From Mycobacterium asiaticum DSM 44297 (GTDB lineage Bacteria > Actinomycetota > Actinomycetes > Mycobacteriales > Mycobacteriaceae): a stretch of DNA of 60,255 nt. Positions 25,680 to 35,623 of the stretch are shown one piece after another; position 1 is the stretch's first letter, and each line of letters opens with the position of its first letter. A model generated the notes under the pieces. It was not told the DNA's origin. It did not search any database and worked only from the letters and a program-made list of their open reading frames with translations. The DNA is taken from positions 37,170 to 97,424 of the forward strand of contig NZ_HG964936.1 in the NCBI RefSeq assembly GCF_000613245.1. The letters are read 5' to 3'. The translations under genes were made by a program, and so were the position numbers.

Positions 25680-28226
25680 ATGTCTTCTGCCGGAACTACT
25701 ACTCGCGCGCGCCCGGATGTCCGGCGCGTCGTCGTGGTCGGTCACGGCATGGTCGGTCACCGGTTCGTCGAGGCGCTGCGTGCCCGGGATACCAGCAACA
25801 GCTGGTTGATCACCGTGCTGGCCGAAGAGGCCGACGCAGCATATGACCGCGTCGGTCTGACCTCCTACACCGAGAGCTGGGACCGCACCAAGCTGGCGCT
25901 ACCGGGTAATGACTACGCCGGTGACGAACGGGTCGAGCTGATACTGGACACCCGCGTCGTCGAAATCGATCGCGAGACAAAGACGGTGGTCACTGCCGAC
26001 GGTGACCGACACGCCTACGACGCGCTGGTGCTGGCCACCGGCTCCTACGCCTTCGTCCCGCCGGTGCCCGGTCACGACCTGCCGTCGTGCCACGTATACC
26101 GGACCCTCGATGACCTCGATGCCATCCGTGCCGGAGCGCAACGCACGGTGGAGCACGGCCACGGCGCGGGTGTGGTGATCGGTGGCGGGCTGCTGGGTCT
26201 GGAAGCGGCGAATGCGTTGCGCCAATTTGGATTACAGACCCACGTCGTCGAGATGATGCCGCGGCTGATGGCCCAGCAGGTCGATGAGGCCGGCGGCGCG
26301 CTGCTGGCCAGGATGATCGGCGACCTCGGCATCGCCATCCACGTCGGGACGGGCACCGAATCCATTGCTGCCGTCGATGATTCAGACGCAGTCCGGGTCA
26401 GCCTGTCCGATGGGCAGATCATCGACGCCGGGGTGGTGATCTTCGCGGCCGGTATCCGCCCCCGCGACGAGCTGGCACGCGCGGCCGGTCTGGACGTCGC
26501 GCCGCGCGGCGGTGTCATGACCGACTTGTCCTGTCGCACCAGCGATCCCGACATCTTTGCGGTGGGTGAGGTAGCCGCGATCGAGGGCCGTTGCTACGGA
26601 CTGGTCGGGCCCGGCTACACCAGTGCCGAGGTGGTGGCCGACCGGCTGCTCGACGGAGTAGCCGAATTCCCCGAAGCCGACCTCTCGACCAAGCTCAAGC
26701 TGCTCGGCGTGGACGTGGCCAGCTTCGGCGATGCGATGGGCGCCACCGAGAACTGCCTTGAGGTCGTCATCAACGACGCGGTCAACTGCACCTACGCCAA
26801 GCTGGTGCTGTCCGACGACGCCAAGACGCTGCTGGGCGGGGTGCTGGTGGGCGACGCCACGTCGTACGGGGTGCTGCGCCCGATGGTCGGCAGCGAACTA
26901 CCGGGCGACCCGCTGGCGCTGATCGCCCCGGCCGGTGATGGAGCCGGCGCCCTGGGAATCGGCGCGCTGCCGGATTCCGCGCAGATCTGTTCCTGCAACA
27001 ACGTCACCAAAGGCGACTTGAAGTGCGCCATCGCCGACGGCTGCGGTGACGTGCCGGCACTGAAGGCGTGCACCTCGGCGGGGACCTCGTGCGGGTCGTG
27101 CGTTCCGCTGCTCAAGCAGTTGCTCGAAGCCGAGGGCGTGGAACAGTCCAAGGCGCTGTGTGAGCACTTCTCGCAGTCGCGGGCCGAGCTGTTCGAAATC
27201 ATTTCCGCCACCGAGATCCGCACCTTCTCCGGGCTGCTTAAGCGCTTCGGCCGCGGGAAGGGTTGCGACATCTGCAAGCCGGTCGTCGCCTCGATCCTGG
27301 CGTCCACCGGATCCGACCACATCCTGGACGGGGAGCAGGCCGCGCTGCAGGATTCCAACGACCACTTCCTGGCCAACATCCAGAAGAACGGCAGCTATTC
27401 GGTTGTGCCGCGGGTTCCTGGTGGTGACATCAAGCCCGAGCACCTGATCCTGATCGGTCAGATCGCGCAGGATTTCGGTCTCTACACCAAGATCACCGGC
27501 GGCCAGCGGATCGACATGTTCGGCGCGACGGTGGATCAACTGCCGGCGATCTGGAAGCGGTTGGTCGACGCCGGGATGGAGTCGGGCCACGCCTACGGTA
27601 AGGCGTTGCGCACCGTGAAGAGCTGTGTGGGCAGCGACTGGTGCCGGTACGGCCAGCAAGACTCGGTGCAACTCGCCATTGACCTGGAATTGCGCTACCG
27701 CGGACTGCGGGCGCCGCACAAGATCAAGTTGGGCGTGTCGGGCTGTGCGCGCGAATGCGCCGAGGCGCGCGGCAAGGACGTCGGCATCATCGCCACCGAG
27801 AAGGGCTGGAACCTCTACGTCGGGGGCAACGGCGGGATGACGCCGAAGCACGCGCAATTGCTGGCCGGCGACCTGGACACCGGAACGCTGGTCCGCTACA
27901 TCGACCGTTTCCTCATGTATTACATCCGCACCGCGGACCGGCTGCAGCGCACCGCGCCGTGGGTGGAGTCGCTGGGCCTGGAGCACGTGCGCGAGGTCGT
28001 CTGCGACGACTCACTAGGGCTGGCCGAGGAATTCGAGGCGGCCATGGAGCGCCACGTCGACAACTACAAGTGCGAATGGAAGGGCGTGCTCGAGGACCCG
28101 GAGAAGCTGTCCCGGTTCGTCTCCTTCGTCAACGCTCCCGACACCGCCGACCCCACCGTCACCTTCACCGAACGTGCCGGACGCAAAGTTCCTGTGCCCA
28201 TCGGCATTCCGCGCGTCCGATCCTAA
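25680..28226 (+). CDS. nirB: Assimilatory nitrite reductase (NADH) large subunit
   Basis: An 848-aa protein (Rv0252 is about 853 aa). Domains in order: FAD/NAD(P)-binding pyridine nucleotide-disulfide oxidoreductase (residues 10-320, VVVVGHGMVGHRFVEALRA and GGGLLGLEAANALRQFG); BFD-like [2Fe-2S] region with CSCNNVTKGDLKCAI and CGSCVPLL (about 440-485); ferredoxin-like and sirohaem/[4Fe-4S] domain (from about 560) with the ligands in CVGSDWCRYG and VSGCARECAEARGKDVG. It reduces nitrite to ammonium in the cytoplasm. It is 13 bp upstream of nirD and downstream of a repeat-containing promoter. Divergent from hsp20. Confidence 0.96.
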   Translation: MSSAGTTTRARPDVRRVVVVGHGMVGHRFVEALRARDTSNSWLITVLAEEADAAYDRVGLTSYTESWDRTKLALPGNDYAGDERVELILDTRVVEIDRETKTVVTADGDRHAYDALVLATGSYAFVPPVPGHDLPSCHVYRTLDDLDAIRAGAQRTVEHGHGAGVVIGGGLLGLEAANALRQFGLQTHVVEMMPRLMAQQVDEAGGALLARMIGDLGIAIHVGTGTESIAAVDDSDAVRVSLSDGQIIDAGVVIFAAGIRPRDELARAAGLDVAPRGGVMTDLSCRTSDPDIFAVGEVAAIEGRCYGLVGPGYTSAEVVADRLLDGVAEFPEADLSTKLKLLGVDVASFGDAMGATENCLEVVINDAVNCTYAKLVLSDDAKTLLGGVLVGDATSYGVLRPMVGSELPGDPLALIAPAGDGAGALGIGALPDSAQICSCNNVTKGDLKCAIADGCGDVPALKACTSAGTSCGSCVPLLKQLLEAEGVEQSKALCEHFSQSRAELFEIISATEIRTFSGLLKRFGRGKGCDICKPVVASILASTGSDHILDGEQAALQDSNDHFLANIQKNGSYSVVPRVPGGDIKPEHLILIGQIAQDFGLYTKITGGQRIDMFGATVDQLPAIWKRLVDAGMESGHAYGKALRTVKSCVGSDWCRYGQQDSVQLAIDLELRYRGLRAPHKIKLGVSGCARECAEARGKDVGIIATEKGWNLYVGGNGGMTPKHAQLLAGDLDTGTLVRYIDRFLMYYIRTADRLQRTAPWVESLGLEHVREVVCDDSLGLAEEFEAAMERHVDNYKCEWKGVLEDPEKLSRFVSFVNAPDTADPTVTFTERAGRKVPVPIGIPRVRS

Positions 28227-28239
28227 CCAAGGAGGAACC

Positions 28240-28611
28240 ATGACACTTCTCAACGACATTCAGGTCTGGACCACCGCTTGCGATTACGACCACCTGATCC
28301 CGGGCCGTGGCGTCGGCGTCCTGCTGGACGACGGCTCGCAGGCGGCGCTGTTCCGGCTCGACGACGGCTCGGTGCACGCGGTGGGCAACATCGATCCGTT
28401 CTCTGGGGCCGCGGTGTTGTCGCGCGGCATCGTCGGCGACCGGGCCGGCCGGGCCACGGTGCAGTCACCGATCCTCAAGCAGGCCTTCGCCCTCGATGAC
28501 GGATCCTGCCTGGACGACCCGAAGGTCTCGGTGCCGGTGTACCCGGTGCGCCTGACCGCCGACGGCCGGGTTCAGGTCGGTCGGTACGACCTAGAACGGC
28601 TGGCTGCCTAA
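28240..28611 (+). CDS. nirD: Nitrite reductase small subunit NirD
   Basis: A 123-aa Rieske-fold protein with AAGGAGG 6 nt before its ATG. It starts TLLNDIQVWTTACDYDHLIP and has AALFRLDDGSVHAVGNIDPFSGA and SPILKQAFALDDGSCLDDP. As usual for NirD, the Cys-His cluster ligands of true Rieske proteins are absent (NIDPFSGAAV where CPH would be). It is the partner of NirB. Its last codons overlap by 4 bases the 3' end of the convergent orphan TetR-like gene. Confidence 0.93.
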   Translation: MTLLNDIQVWTTACDYDHLIPGRGVGVLLDDGSQAALFRLDDGSVHAVGNIDPFSGAAVLSRGIVGDRAGRATVQSPILKQAFALDDGSCLDDPKVSVPVYPVRLTADGRVQVGRYDLERLAA

Positions 28612-29090
28612 TCGATCTTGCCGACGAGGTAGCGCTGCATCGTCGGACCGATCGCGTCCACCAGCTGTTCCACCGTCATCGAGTGCAGCGGTTCGGAACG
28701 GACCCCGTAACGCATGATGCCCAGCCCAACGAGCTGAGAAGCGCACAGCGAGGCCCGAACAGCGATCTTGTCGGCGCCCAGCATCTTGAGCAGCGGGTTG
28801 AACACCGGACCGATGAACATCGACTGCACGATTTCGGCGGTCTTGGACAGGCCGGTCGAAGCGATCGCGCTTGCGGCAAAAGGTCCACCACCGGCGGCAT
28901 CCCACGTGGTGATCAACATGTACAGCGTGCGGCGGCCTACCTGATTGACACTGCCGGTGAAGATGCGGTCGATGAACTCTGGTGTGCTGAAAGGCAAACG
29001 CAGCATTTTTGCCACATCGTCGAGGAGTCCGCGCGAGGGCTCTTCGTTACGGGCCATGTTGCCAGGATTACCCCGGATGCCCGCAAACAT
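28608..29090 (-). CDS. Orphan TetR C-terminal ligand domain protein (Rv0258c-type)
   Basis: A 160-aa protein from the ATG at 29090 with AAGGA 6 nt upstream. The sequence matches the helical effector domain found after the HTH in some TetR regulators (RLPFSTPEFIDRIFTG, then LCASQLVGLGIMRYGVRSEPL and a terminal IGPTMQRYLVG). There is no HTH: only about 35 residues precede the domain, and the next gene begins 26 bp upstream. M. tuberculosis Rv0258c is of like size, so the lack of a DNA-binding domain seems to be an old feature. It might bind a small molecule or pair with a full-length TetR; both are inference. Confidence 0.7.
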   Translation of the reverse strand: MFAGIRGNPGNMARNEEPSRGLLDDVAKMLRLPFSTPEFIDRIFTGSVNQVGRRTLYMLITTWDAAGGGPFAASAIASTGLSKTAEIVQSMFIGPVFNPLLKMLGADKIAVRASLCASQLVGLGIMRYGVRSEPLHSMTVEQLVDAIGPTMQRYLVGKID

Positions 29091-29115
29091 CAAGTGTCCT
29101 TGGTCACGCCGTACG

Positions 29116-29820
29116 TCAGTGACGCCCGGTGACCGCCAATATGGCGGCGCTGCGGAAGCGGTTCGCCACCAAGCGTGCCATGCCCGGGTCGGTGCCCAGT
29201 GGCGGCGTCACCAGGTCCGCCCCGGAGTCGCGCAGGCGTTCCTGAAACAGCCCGTCGGCCAGCAAATAGGACGCGATGACCACGCGGCGCGCACGCCGGC
29301 GCCGGGCGTCAGCCACCGCCTGAGCCACCGTCGGCGAACCGGTCGAGGCGAAACCGAGATCTACCCGAGATCCGGTCAGTGCGGACAAAGCTGCCGCGGC
29401 ACTGTGTAAATCGTTGCGGGCATACGGATCCGAGGTGCCGGCGGCCGCCATAATCACCGAATCGCCTGCCTGCCAACCGGATGTGAGAAGATTCTGACCC
29501 AGGATCCGGGTGACCTCCGGGCCGGGTCCGAGCGCCCGCGTGACGGTGACGTCAGGATGCCCACTGGCCTCGATGTGTGCGGGCAAATCCGCGCGGACGT
29601 GATAGCCACGAGACAGGAACGCCGGCACCACAATTGCGGGCCCGTCATCGCCACTCGCGGACAGGCCGGAAAGTACCTCGCTCGGGGTGGGTCCGAGTAC
29701 GTCGACGAACGCGACATGGACGGTGCGGTCGAGCAGCTCACCCACCCGGGCGGCGAGGTCGCCCACCATTGCGACGCCCGACGCGCGGCGGGTGCCGTGC
29801 GCGGTCAAGATCAGGCTCAT
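29116..29820 (-). CDS. CbiX/sirohydrochlorin chelatase-like protein (Rv0259c-type)
   Basis: A 234-aa protein with the CbiX/SirB chelatase pattern: LILTAHGTRRASG at the N-terminus (metal-binding His10 region), VHVAFVDVLGPTPSEVL, and IVVPAFLSRGYHVRADLPAHI with the second His. The C-terminal half repeats the fold more weakly (DPYARNDLHSAAAAL, VIASYLLADGLFQERLRDSG). It should insert Fe(II) or Co(II) into sirohydrochlorin. This fits NirB next door, which needs sirohaem. The start overlaps the upstream HemD-like gene by 4 bases (ATGA). Confidence 0.88.
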   Translation of the reverse strand: MSLILTAHGTRRASGVAMVGDLAARVGELLDRTVHVAFVDVLGPTPSEVLSGLSASGDDGPAIVVPAFLSRGYHVRADLPAHIEASGHPDVTVTRALGPGPEVTRILGQNLLTSGWQAGDSVIMAAAGTSDPYARNDLHSAAAALSALTGSRVDLGFASTGSPTVAQAVADARRRRARRVVIASYLLADGLFQERLRDSGADLVTPPLGTDPGMARLVANRFRSAAILAVTGRH

Positions 29821-30962
29821 GCGGCGTCCGGGCCGGTATCGAGAGCCAGCCGATACCCGCGCTTGACCACCGTCGCGACGATGTTCCGGTCGCCCAGGGC
29901 GGTTCGGAGCCGGAGTACGGCGGTGTCCACGGCGTGTGTGTCATCGCCGTTGCCGGGCAACACCCGCAGCAGCTCGTTACGTCCCACGACATCGCCGGGA
30001 CGGTGGGCCAGCGCCCGCAGGATCGACATTCCAGAACCCGACACCGTCTTGACCGAGCCGTCCACCAGAACGCAGGTTCCCCGGATCTCCAGCAGGTGGC
30101 CGGCGGCTTTCACGCTGCAGGAACCCAGCAGCGGCAGCTCTTCGGCGATGTGACGGGCTAAGGCGCCCAACCGCATTCGCTCGGGCGCAGAGGTGGGCAC
30201 GCCCCGCCGGATCAGTGGCCGGGACGTCACCGGGCCCACACACATCGCGTGTACGCCGGTGCGCAGTGCGTCGAGCACCTGGTCTTCGAGGTCCAGTTCA
30301 CGGCTGCGTTCCAGCACCGCCACCGCCGCGGGCGCCGAGGTGAAGGTCACCGCGTCGAACTGCCGACGAGCGATGCCGGTGACCAGCTGATCGAACTCGC
30401 CGCCCAAAGGAACTGGCATCCAACGGTATACCCGGATGGGCACCACCTCGGCGCCTGCGGAACGCAACCCGGCCATGAATTCGGGGAACGGATCCCAACC
30501 GTCGGCGGCACCGTGCAACTGGATCGCTATGCGCCTACCCGAAAGATCAGACTGCAGCAGGTATTCCAGCACCTCCTGCGAGGACTCAGATTCCGGGGAC
30601 CATTCCTCACGCAATCCGGCAGCGCGCAGCGCGCCGGTCGCTTTCGGTCCACGCGAGACGACCCGAGCGGCCGACAACGCATCAATCAGTTCGGTGGCCA
30701 AGCCCCATCCCTCGGCGGCGGCCACCCAGCCGCGGAAGCCGATGCCCGTGTGGGCGACCAGGATATCCGGCGGTTGGGCGATCAACGCCTCGGTGTTACG
30801 GTGCAGTTCGTCGTCGTCGGGCAGCGCGATCATGCTGATCGCGGGGGCGCTGAAGACCTCGGCTCCGTGCCGGCGCAGCAGGGCACACAGCTCCTCGGAA
30901 CGACGAGCTGATGTCACTGCGATTCGGTAACCAGTCAGTGGCGCAGACGGTGGCTGGGCCAT
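29817..30962 (-). CDS. Uroporphyrinogen-III synthase-like / winged-helix regulator fusion (Rv0260c-type)
   Basis: A 381-aa protein from the ATG at 30962, exactly the M. tuberculosis length; the frame extends 19 codons further. Residues about 10-265 match HemD (TGYRIAVTSARRSEELCALL, DILVAHTGIGFRGW, VSRGPKATGALRAAGL, FDAVTFTSAPAAVAVLE). Residues about 285-375 are an OmpR/PhoB-type winged helix (MSILRALAHRPGDVVGRNEL, AVDTAVLRLRTALG, VVKRGYRLAL). The fusion suggests a regulator sensing a tetrapyrrole or nitrite-related signal, or an enzyme with an added DNA-binding domain. Placement beside nirBD and nitrate transporters supports a role in nitrogen respiration. Confidence 0.88.
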   Translation of the reverse strand: MAQPPSAPLTGYRIAVTSARRSEELCALLRRHGAEVFSAPAISMIALPDDDELHRNTEALIAQPPDILVAHTGIGFRGWVAAAEGWGLATELIDALSAARVVSRGPKATGALRAAGLREEWSPESESSQEVLEYLLQSDLSGRRIAIQLHGAADGWDPFPEFMAGLRSAGAEVVPIRVYRWMPVPLGGEFDQLVTGIARRQFDAVTFTSAPAAVAVLERSRELDLEDQVLDALRTGVHAMCVGPVTSRPLIRRGVPTSAPERMRLGALARHIAEELPLLGSCSVKAAGHLLEIRGTCVLVDGSVKTVSGSGMSILRALAHRPGDVVGRNELLRVLPGNGDDTHAVDTAVLRLRTALGDRNIVATVVKRGYRLALDTGPDAA

Positions 30963-30996
30963 ACCACTTGTGTATGCCTGACACATTTCCATTGCG

Positions 30997-32475
30997 TTAC
31001 CTGGCAATTGCTGCCGCATTGCTCTCGGCTGCGTTCTTCGTCACAGGAATGGACGGTCGGCGCACGTACATCACCCAGGTGAGCCACGCGGCAACGACAT
31101 AGGACGCCAGGAACGCCCAATATGCGCCTGTCTCAGTGCCGCTGCGCAGGTAGGACTCACGCAGGGCCAGATTGATGCCGACGCCGCCGAGTGCGCCGAC
31201 TGCCGCGCAGAATCCGATCAGCGAGCCCGACATCGCCCGTGACCACTGCCGCCGCTGCGCCTCGGTGAGGTCCATTGAGCGGCTGCGTGCTTCGAAGATC
31301 GACGGGATCAGCTTGAAAACCGAACCGTTGCCCATGCCGGCCAGAATGAACAGCGCGATGAAGCCGACGACGTAGCCGACCAGCGAGGCGCCGCTGGTAC
31401 CAGGTCGGTTGTCGTCATGGCTGCTGATGCCGACCAGCAAGCCGGCGGCCACGATCATGCTGACCAGTACGGCGAGGGTGACCCGGCTGCCGCCGATGCG
31501 GTCGGACAGCCGGCCGCCGTAGATCCGGGCCAGTGAACCCAACAGCGGCCCCACGAAAGCGATCTGGGCAGCGTGCAGGGAAGCGTGCGCAACGGTCTCG
31601 CCGTGTGCCTCGAAGTTGACCAACAACACCTGACCGAACGCGAAAGCGAAACCGATCCAGGAGCCGAACGTGCAGATGTAGAGCAGCGATATCACCCAGG
31701 TGTGTGAGACGGAAAGGATGGAGCGCATGGCATTCGGCGGCGTGGCGTGATCGAGATTGTCCATGAACAACGCGGCCGCGACCCCTACGATCGCCAGCAG
31801 CACCAAGTAAATCGCGCACACCCAGTACGGTGCCTGGTGTCCGGCAGTGGCCAAGGCCAGCAGCCCGACCAGTTGGATGACGGCCACGCCGAGGTTGCCG
31901 ACACCGGCGTTGATGGCCAGGGCGGCGCCTTTGAGGCGTTGGGGGTAAAAGGCATTGACGTTGGCCAGCGATGCCGCGTAGTTCCCGCCGCCTAGGCCGG
32001 TGAGTGCCGCGCACACCAGGTACGGCCACAGCGGCACGCCGGGGTTGGCCAGCAACACGATGGTGCCCGCGGTGGGAATCAGCAATACGAAGGCGGAGAA
32101 CACCGTCCAGTTGCGGCCGCCGAATCGCGCGATGCCCAATGTGTACGGGATGCGCGCGCAGCCGCCGGCCAATGTGGCGACGGCGCCCAGCAACAATTTG
32201 TCGCTGGCCGAGAAGCCGTACACGGACGCCGGCATGAACAGCGTCATGACCGACCACAGCGACCAGATCGAGAACGCGACATGATCACCGGCGGTGGTGC
32301 AGAGCAGATTACGGCGCGCAATCGCGCTGTTGCCGGCTTCCCAGGCCACAACGTCCTCGGGATTCCATTCGGCGATGTGATGGTTACGGCCCACTCGACT
32401 GCCCAACCTTTCTGGGCACCTCAGCGGCACCTCGATGTCCAAGAGGCTTGCGCCGCGGTCTGTTTCGATGCTCAC
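30997..32475 (-). CDS. NarK-family nitrate/nitrite transporter (paralogue of the next gene)
   Basis: A 492-aa MFS protein with 12 expected helices. Nitrate signatures are GGGNYAASLANVNAFYPQRL (NS1) and GMGNGSVFKLIPSIFEAR (NS2), plus ALNxG-type NAGVGNLGVAVIQLVG. It is closely related to the adjacent gene at 32614-34044 over its whole length, so the pair arose by tandem duplication. The N-terminus is longer than its partner's, with an acidic lead. The GTG start at 32475 has no clear ribosome site. A 14-bp palindrome lies 50-90 bp upstream. Confidence 0.88.
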   Translation of the reverse strand: MSIETDRGASLLDIEVPLRCPERLGSRVGRNHHIAEWNPEDVVAWEAGNSAIARRNLLCTTAGDHVAFSIWSLWSVMTLFMPASVYGFSASDKLLLGAVATLAGGCARIPYTLGIARFGGRNWTVFSAFVLLIPTAGTIVLLANPGVPLWPYLVCAALTGLGGGNYAASLANVNAFYPQRLKGAALAINAGVGNLGVAVIQLVGLLALATAGHQAPYWVCAIYLVLLAIVGVAAALFMDNLDHATPPNAMRSILSVSHTWVISLLYICTFGSWIGFAFAFGQVLLVNFEAHGETVAHASLHAAQIAFVGPLLGSLARIYGGRLSDRIGGSRVTLAVLVSMIVAAGLLVGISSHDDNRPGTSGASLVGYVVGFIALFILAGMGNGSVFKLIPSIFEARSRSMDLTEAQRRQWSRAMSGSLIGFCAAVGALGGVGINLALRESYLRSGTETGAYWAFLASYVVAAWLTWVMYVRRPSIPVTKNAAESNAAAIAR

Positions 32476-32526
32476 ATCGAGAACGGACGGCAGTCAACCC
32501 GAAAGGGTCGATATCGGCTGTAAGTT

Positions 32527-32570
32527 GAATTCCAGTTGTCTGCAAAGTCGCTGACAACTGGAATTCCAGT
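32527..32570. promoter_or_regulatory. Nested inverted repeats between the two narK genes
   Basis: GAATTCCAGTTGTC (32527-32540) and its exact complement (32553-32566) flank a 12-nt spacer. The right arm is also part of a perfect 14-bp palindrome ACTGGAATTCCAGT (32557-32570). It lies 52-95 bp upstream of the first narK start and 43-86 bp beyond the stop of the second. It may be an operator, with the TGGAATTCCA core, or a terminator; no T-run follows. Confidence 0.55.
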
Positions 32571-32613
32571 GAGCTGCGTTACATCCGGGTTTACATTCAG
32601 GTTTACGACTCGG

Positions 32614-34044
32614 TTAGACGTAGGCCAGACCGGGGCTGGCCGCGCCGCTCGCCGGGCTGATCGCCCGAAGCGGCCTGCGCACGTAGCCCGCCCACGTCAG
32701 CAGCGCCGCGGCCACGTAGAACCCGACGAACACCCAGAAAGCTGACGTCGCGTTGCCACTGGCCAGGTAGGACTGGCGCAGCGCGAGATTGACGCCGACG
32801 CCGCCCAAAGCGCCGATCGCTCCTGCGAATCCGATCAGTGCACCGGACATGGAGCGCGACCACTGGCGGCGCTGTGTCTCGTCGAGTCCGAGGCCGTGGC
32901 TGCGGGCCTCGAAGATCGACGGAATCATTTTGTAGACCGAGCCATTGCCGATGCCCGACAAAATGAACAGGGCCACGAAGCCCGCGATGTAACCGATCAT
33001 CACCCCCGCCGGGGCCGGTCCACGGTGGTGCTCCGCGAAAGTGCTTCCGCTGACCAGGATTCCGGCCGCCAGGATCATGGCGCAGAAAACGCCGAGGGTG
33101 ACGCGGCCACCCCCGATCCGGTCGGCCAGGCGGCCGCCGTACACCCGCGACAACGAGCCCAGTAGTGGCCCGAGGAATGCGATCTGCGCGGCGTGCAGCG
33201 CGGCGTGCGCGCTCGACTGTCCACCGGCCATGAAGTTGATCTGCAGCACTTGGCCGAAGGCGAACGAGAACCCGATGAACGAACCGAATGTGCCGATGTA
33301 GAGCAACGAGACGACCCAGGTGTGCGGCTCGGCCAACACCTTGATCATGGTGCTCATTTCGATGCGGTATTGCGGCAGATTGTCCATGTACAGCGCGGCG
33401 CCGATCCCGGCGACGGCCAACAGCAACAGGTACACGGCGCACACCCAATACGGCTGACGATCACCGACGGTCGCGATCACCAGCAGTCCGACCAGCTGGA
33501 TCATGGGCACCCCGAGGTTGCCCCCGCCGGCGTTGAGCGCCAACGCCCAACCCTTGAGCCGTTGCGGATAGAAGGCGTTGATGTTGGTCATGGAGGAGGC
33601 GAAGTTGCCGCCGCCGAACCCGGCCAGTGCGGCACACGCCAGATAGGGCCACAACGGCAGACCCGGATGTGCCAGCAGATACAGGGTCAAGACGGTGGGT
33701 ATCAGCAGGACCACCGCGGAGAAGATGGTCCAGTTGCGACCGCCGAACTTCGCGGTGGCAAAGGTGTAAGGAAAGCGCAGGCAACCACCGACGAGAGTGG
33801 CGGTGGCGCCGAGCAAGAACTTGTCGCCGGCCGAGAACCCGTATACCGATGCGGGCATGAACAGCACCATCACCGACCACAGGGACCAGATTGAGAACCC
33901 GACGTGTTCGGCTGTTACCGACCAGATCAGGTTGCGCCGCGCGATGTACTTGTTGCCCGCTTCCCAGGCCGCCACATCCTCGGGGTCCCAGTCGGAAATC
34001 ACGTGCGAACGGCCCCTCAGTGACCTCCGAAACTCGGCGAACAT
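32614..34044 (-). CDS. narK3: Nitrate/nitrite transporter NarK3
   Basis: A 476-aa MFS transporter from the ATG at 34044, which has GGAG 6 nt upstream; an earlier ATG at 34062 lacks one. NS1 is GGGNFASSMTNINAFYPQRL and NS2 GIGNGSVYKMIPSIFEAR. The start RSHVISDWDPEDVAAWEAGN is typical of mycobacterial NarK proteins. I assign narK3 to this copy because it lies next to aac, as in M. tuberculosis; the downstream copy is more diverged. It should import nitrate or export nitrite. Confidence 0.85.
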   Translation of the reverse strand: MFAEFRRSLRGRSHVISDWDPEDVAAWEAGNKYIARRNLIWSVTAEHVGFSIWSLWSVMVLFMPASVYGFSAGDKFLLGATATLVGGCLRFPYTFATAKFGGRNWTIFSAVVLLIPTVLTLYLLAHPGLPLWPYLACAALAGFGGGNFASSMTNINAFYPQRLKGWALALNAGGGNLGVPMIQLVGLLVIATVGDRQPYWVCAVYLLLLAVAGIGAALYMDNLPQYRIEMSTMIKVLAEPHTWVVSLLYIGTFGSFIGFSFAFGQVLQINFMAGGQSSAHAALHAAQIAFLGPLLGSLSRVYGGRLADRIGGGRVTLGVFCAMILAAGILVSGSTFAEHHRGPAPAGVMIGYIAGFVALFILSGIGNGSVYKMIPSIFEARSHGLGLDETQRRQWSRSMSGALIGFAGAIGALGGVGVNLALRQSYLASGNATSAFWVFVGFYVAAALLTWAGYVRRPLRAISPASGAASPGLAYV

Positions 34045-34180
34045 GCAGACTCCTAACGTCATCGATTGCCGATTACGCTAGGAATGCTTTGTTGCGCGAG
34101 CGCTTCTGGCAGTGACCCGGGGATGAATTTCGGATCACCGCAGAGCACTGCGGCGTGTGAGGGACCCGATTACCGTCGGA

Positions 34181-34723
<543 letters not shown>

Positions 34724-34737
34724 CTACCAGCCCGGGT

Positions 34738-35613
34738 TCACCGGGCCCGACGGGGCCGCGCCCAGTGCAATCGCACGTGCTGACCGGGCCGCACCTGCGC
34801 CAATTTGTCTATGTCTTCGTCAATCACCACGCCGATGACCGGGTAACCACCGGTGATCGGATGATCGGGACCCAAGACCACCGGTAAACCGTTGGGCGGC
34901 ACTTGAATTGCGCCGCGAACCACACCCTCGCTGGGTAGCTGCCGGTCCGGGTTACGCTGCTGCAGCGGCCGCCCGGTCAGGCGCATGCCCACCCGGTCGC
35001 TGCGGTCGGATGCCACCCAATCGGTGTGCACCAGGGCGTCGGGGTCGACAAACCAGTCGTCGCGGGGCCCCGGGATGACGAGCAACTCCACCGCATCGTC
35101 GGTGATCGCGGCGACGGGGGCCTGCTCGAGTTCCGGGAAGTCGGCGGTGTGCTCGCCCACCGGTAATACATCGCCGGGTTGCAATGGCAGCGGCCCGATC
35201 TCCGACAGCACGTCATAACTGCGCGAGCCCAGAACCGGTGTGACACCGATGCCGCCGCGTACCGCCAGATACGACCGCAGCCCGGCCCGAGGCGTGCCCA
35301 ACGAAATCACCTGGCCATCCCGGACATGGTGAATGCTGTTGGTACCGAACAAGATTCCGCTCACGGTCGGATCCGTGTCGGCTCCGGTGACCGCGATGTC
35401 GAGGTCGCCGCCGCGCACCCGGACCGACAAGCCGCCGAACGTCACTTCGACGGTGGCCCAGTCGTCGGGGTTGGCGACCAGTCGGTTGGCCAGCGCATGC
35501 GAGCGCCGGTCGGCGGCCCCGGACCGGCCGACACCAAGGTGGGCCAGTCCGGCCCTGCCGAGGTCCTGGACCAGGGCCAGCGGTCCGCTGCGCAGGATTT
35601 CCAGAGTCGTCAT
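34738..35613 (-). CDS. 5-oxoprolinase subunit C-like / biotin-dependent carboxyltransferase family protein (PxpC/KipA)
   Basis: A 291-aa protein with AGGAGG before its ATG. It has the KipA/PxpC sequence: [28 protein letters not shown] at the start, [19 protein letters not shown] region, [20 protein letters not shown] and [18 protein letters not shown]. With PxpA and PxpB it forms the prokaryotic ATP-dependent 5-oxoprolinase. It follows the PxpB-like gene by 10 bp. No PxpA (LamB/YcsF) gene is in the window. Confidence 0.9.
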   Translation of the reverse strand: MTTLEILRSGPLALVQDLGRAGLAHLGVGRSGAADRRSHALANRLVANPDDWATVEVTFGGLSVRVRGGDLDIAVTGADTDPTVSGILFGTNSIHHVRDGQVISLGTPRAGLRSYLAVRGGIGVTPVLGSRSYDVLSEIGPLPLQPGDVLPVGEHTADFPELEQAPVAAITDDAVELLVIPGPRDDWFVDPDALVHTDWVASDRSDRVGMRLTGRPLQQRNPDRQLPSEGVVRGAIQVPPNGLPVVLGPDHPITGGYPVIGVVIDEDIDKLAQVRPGQHVRLHWARPRRAR

Positions 35614-35623
35614 GGCGAGCCTC

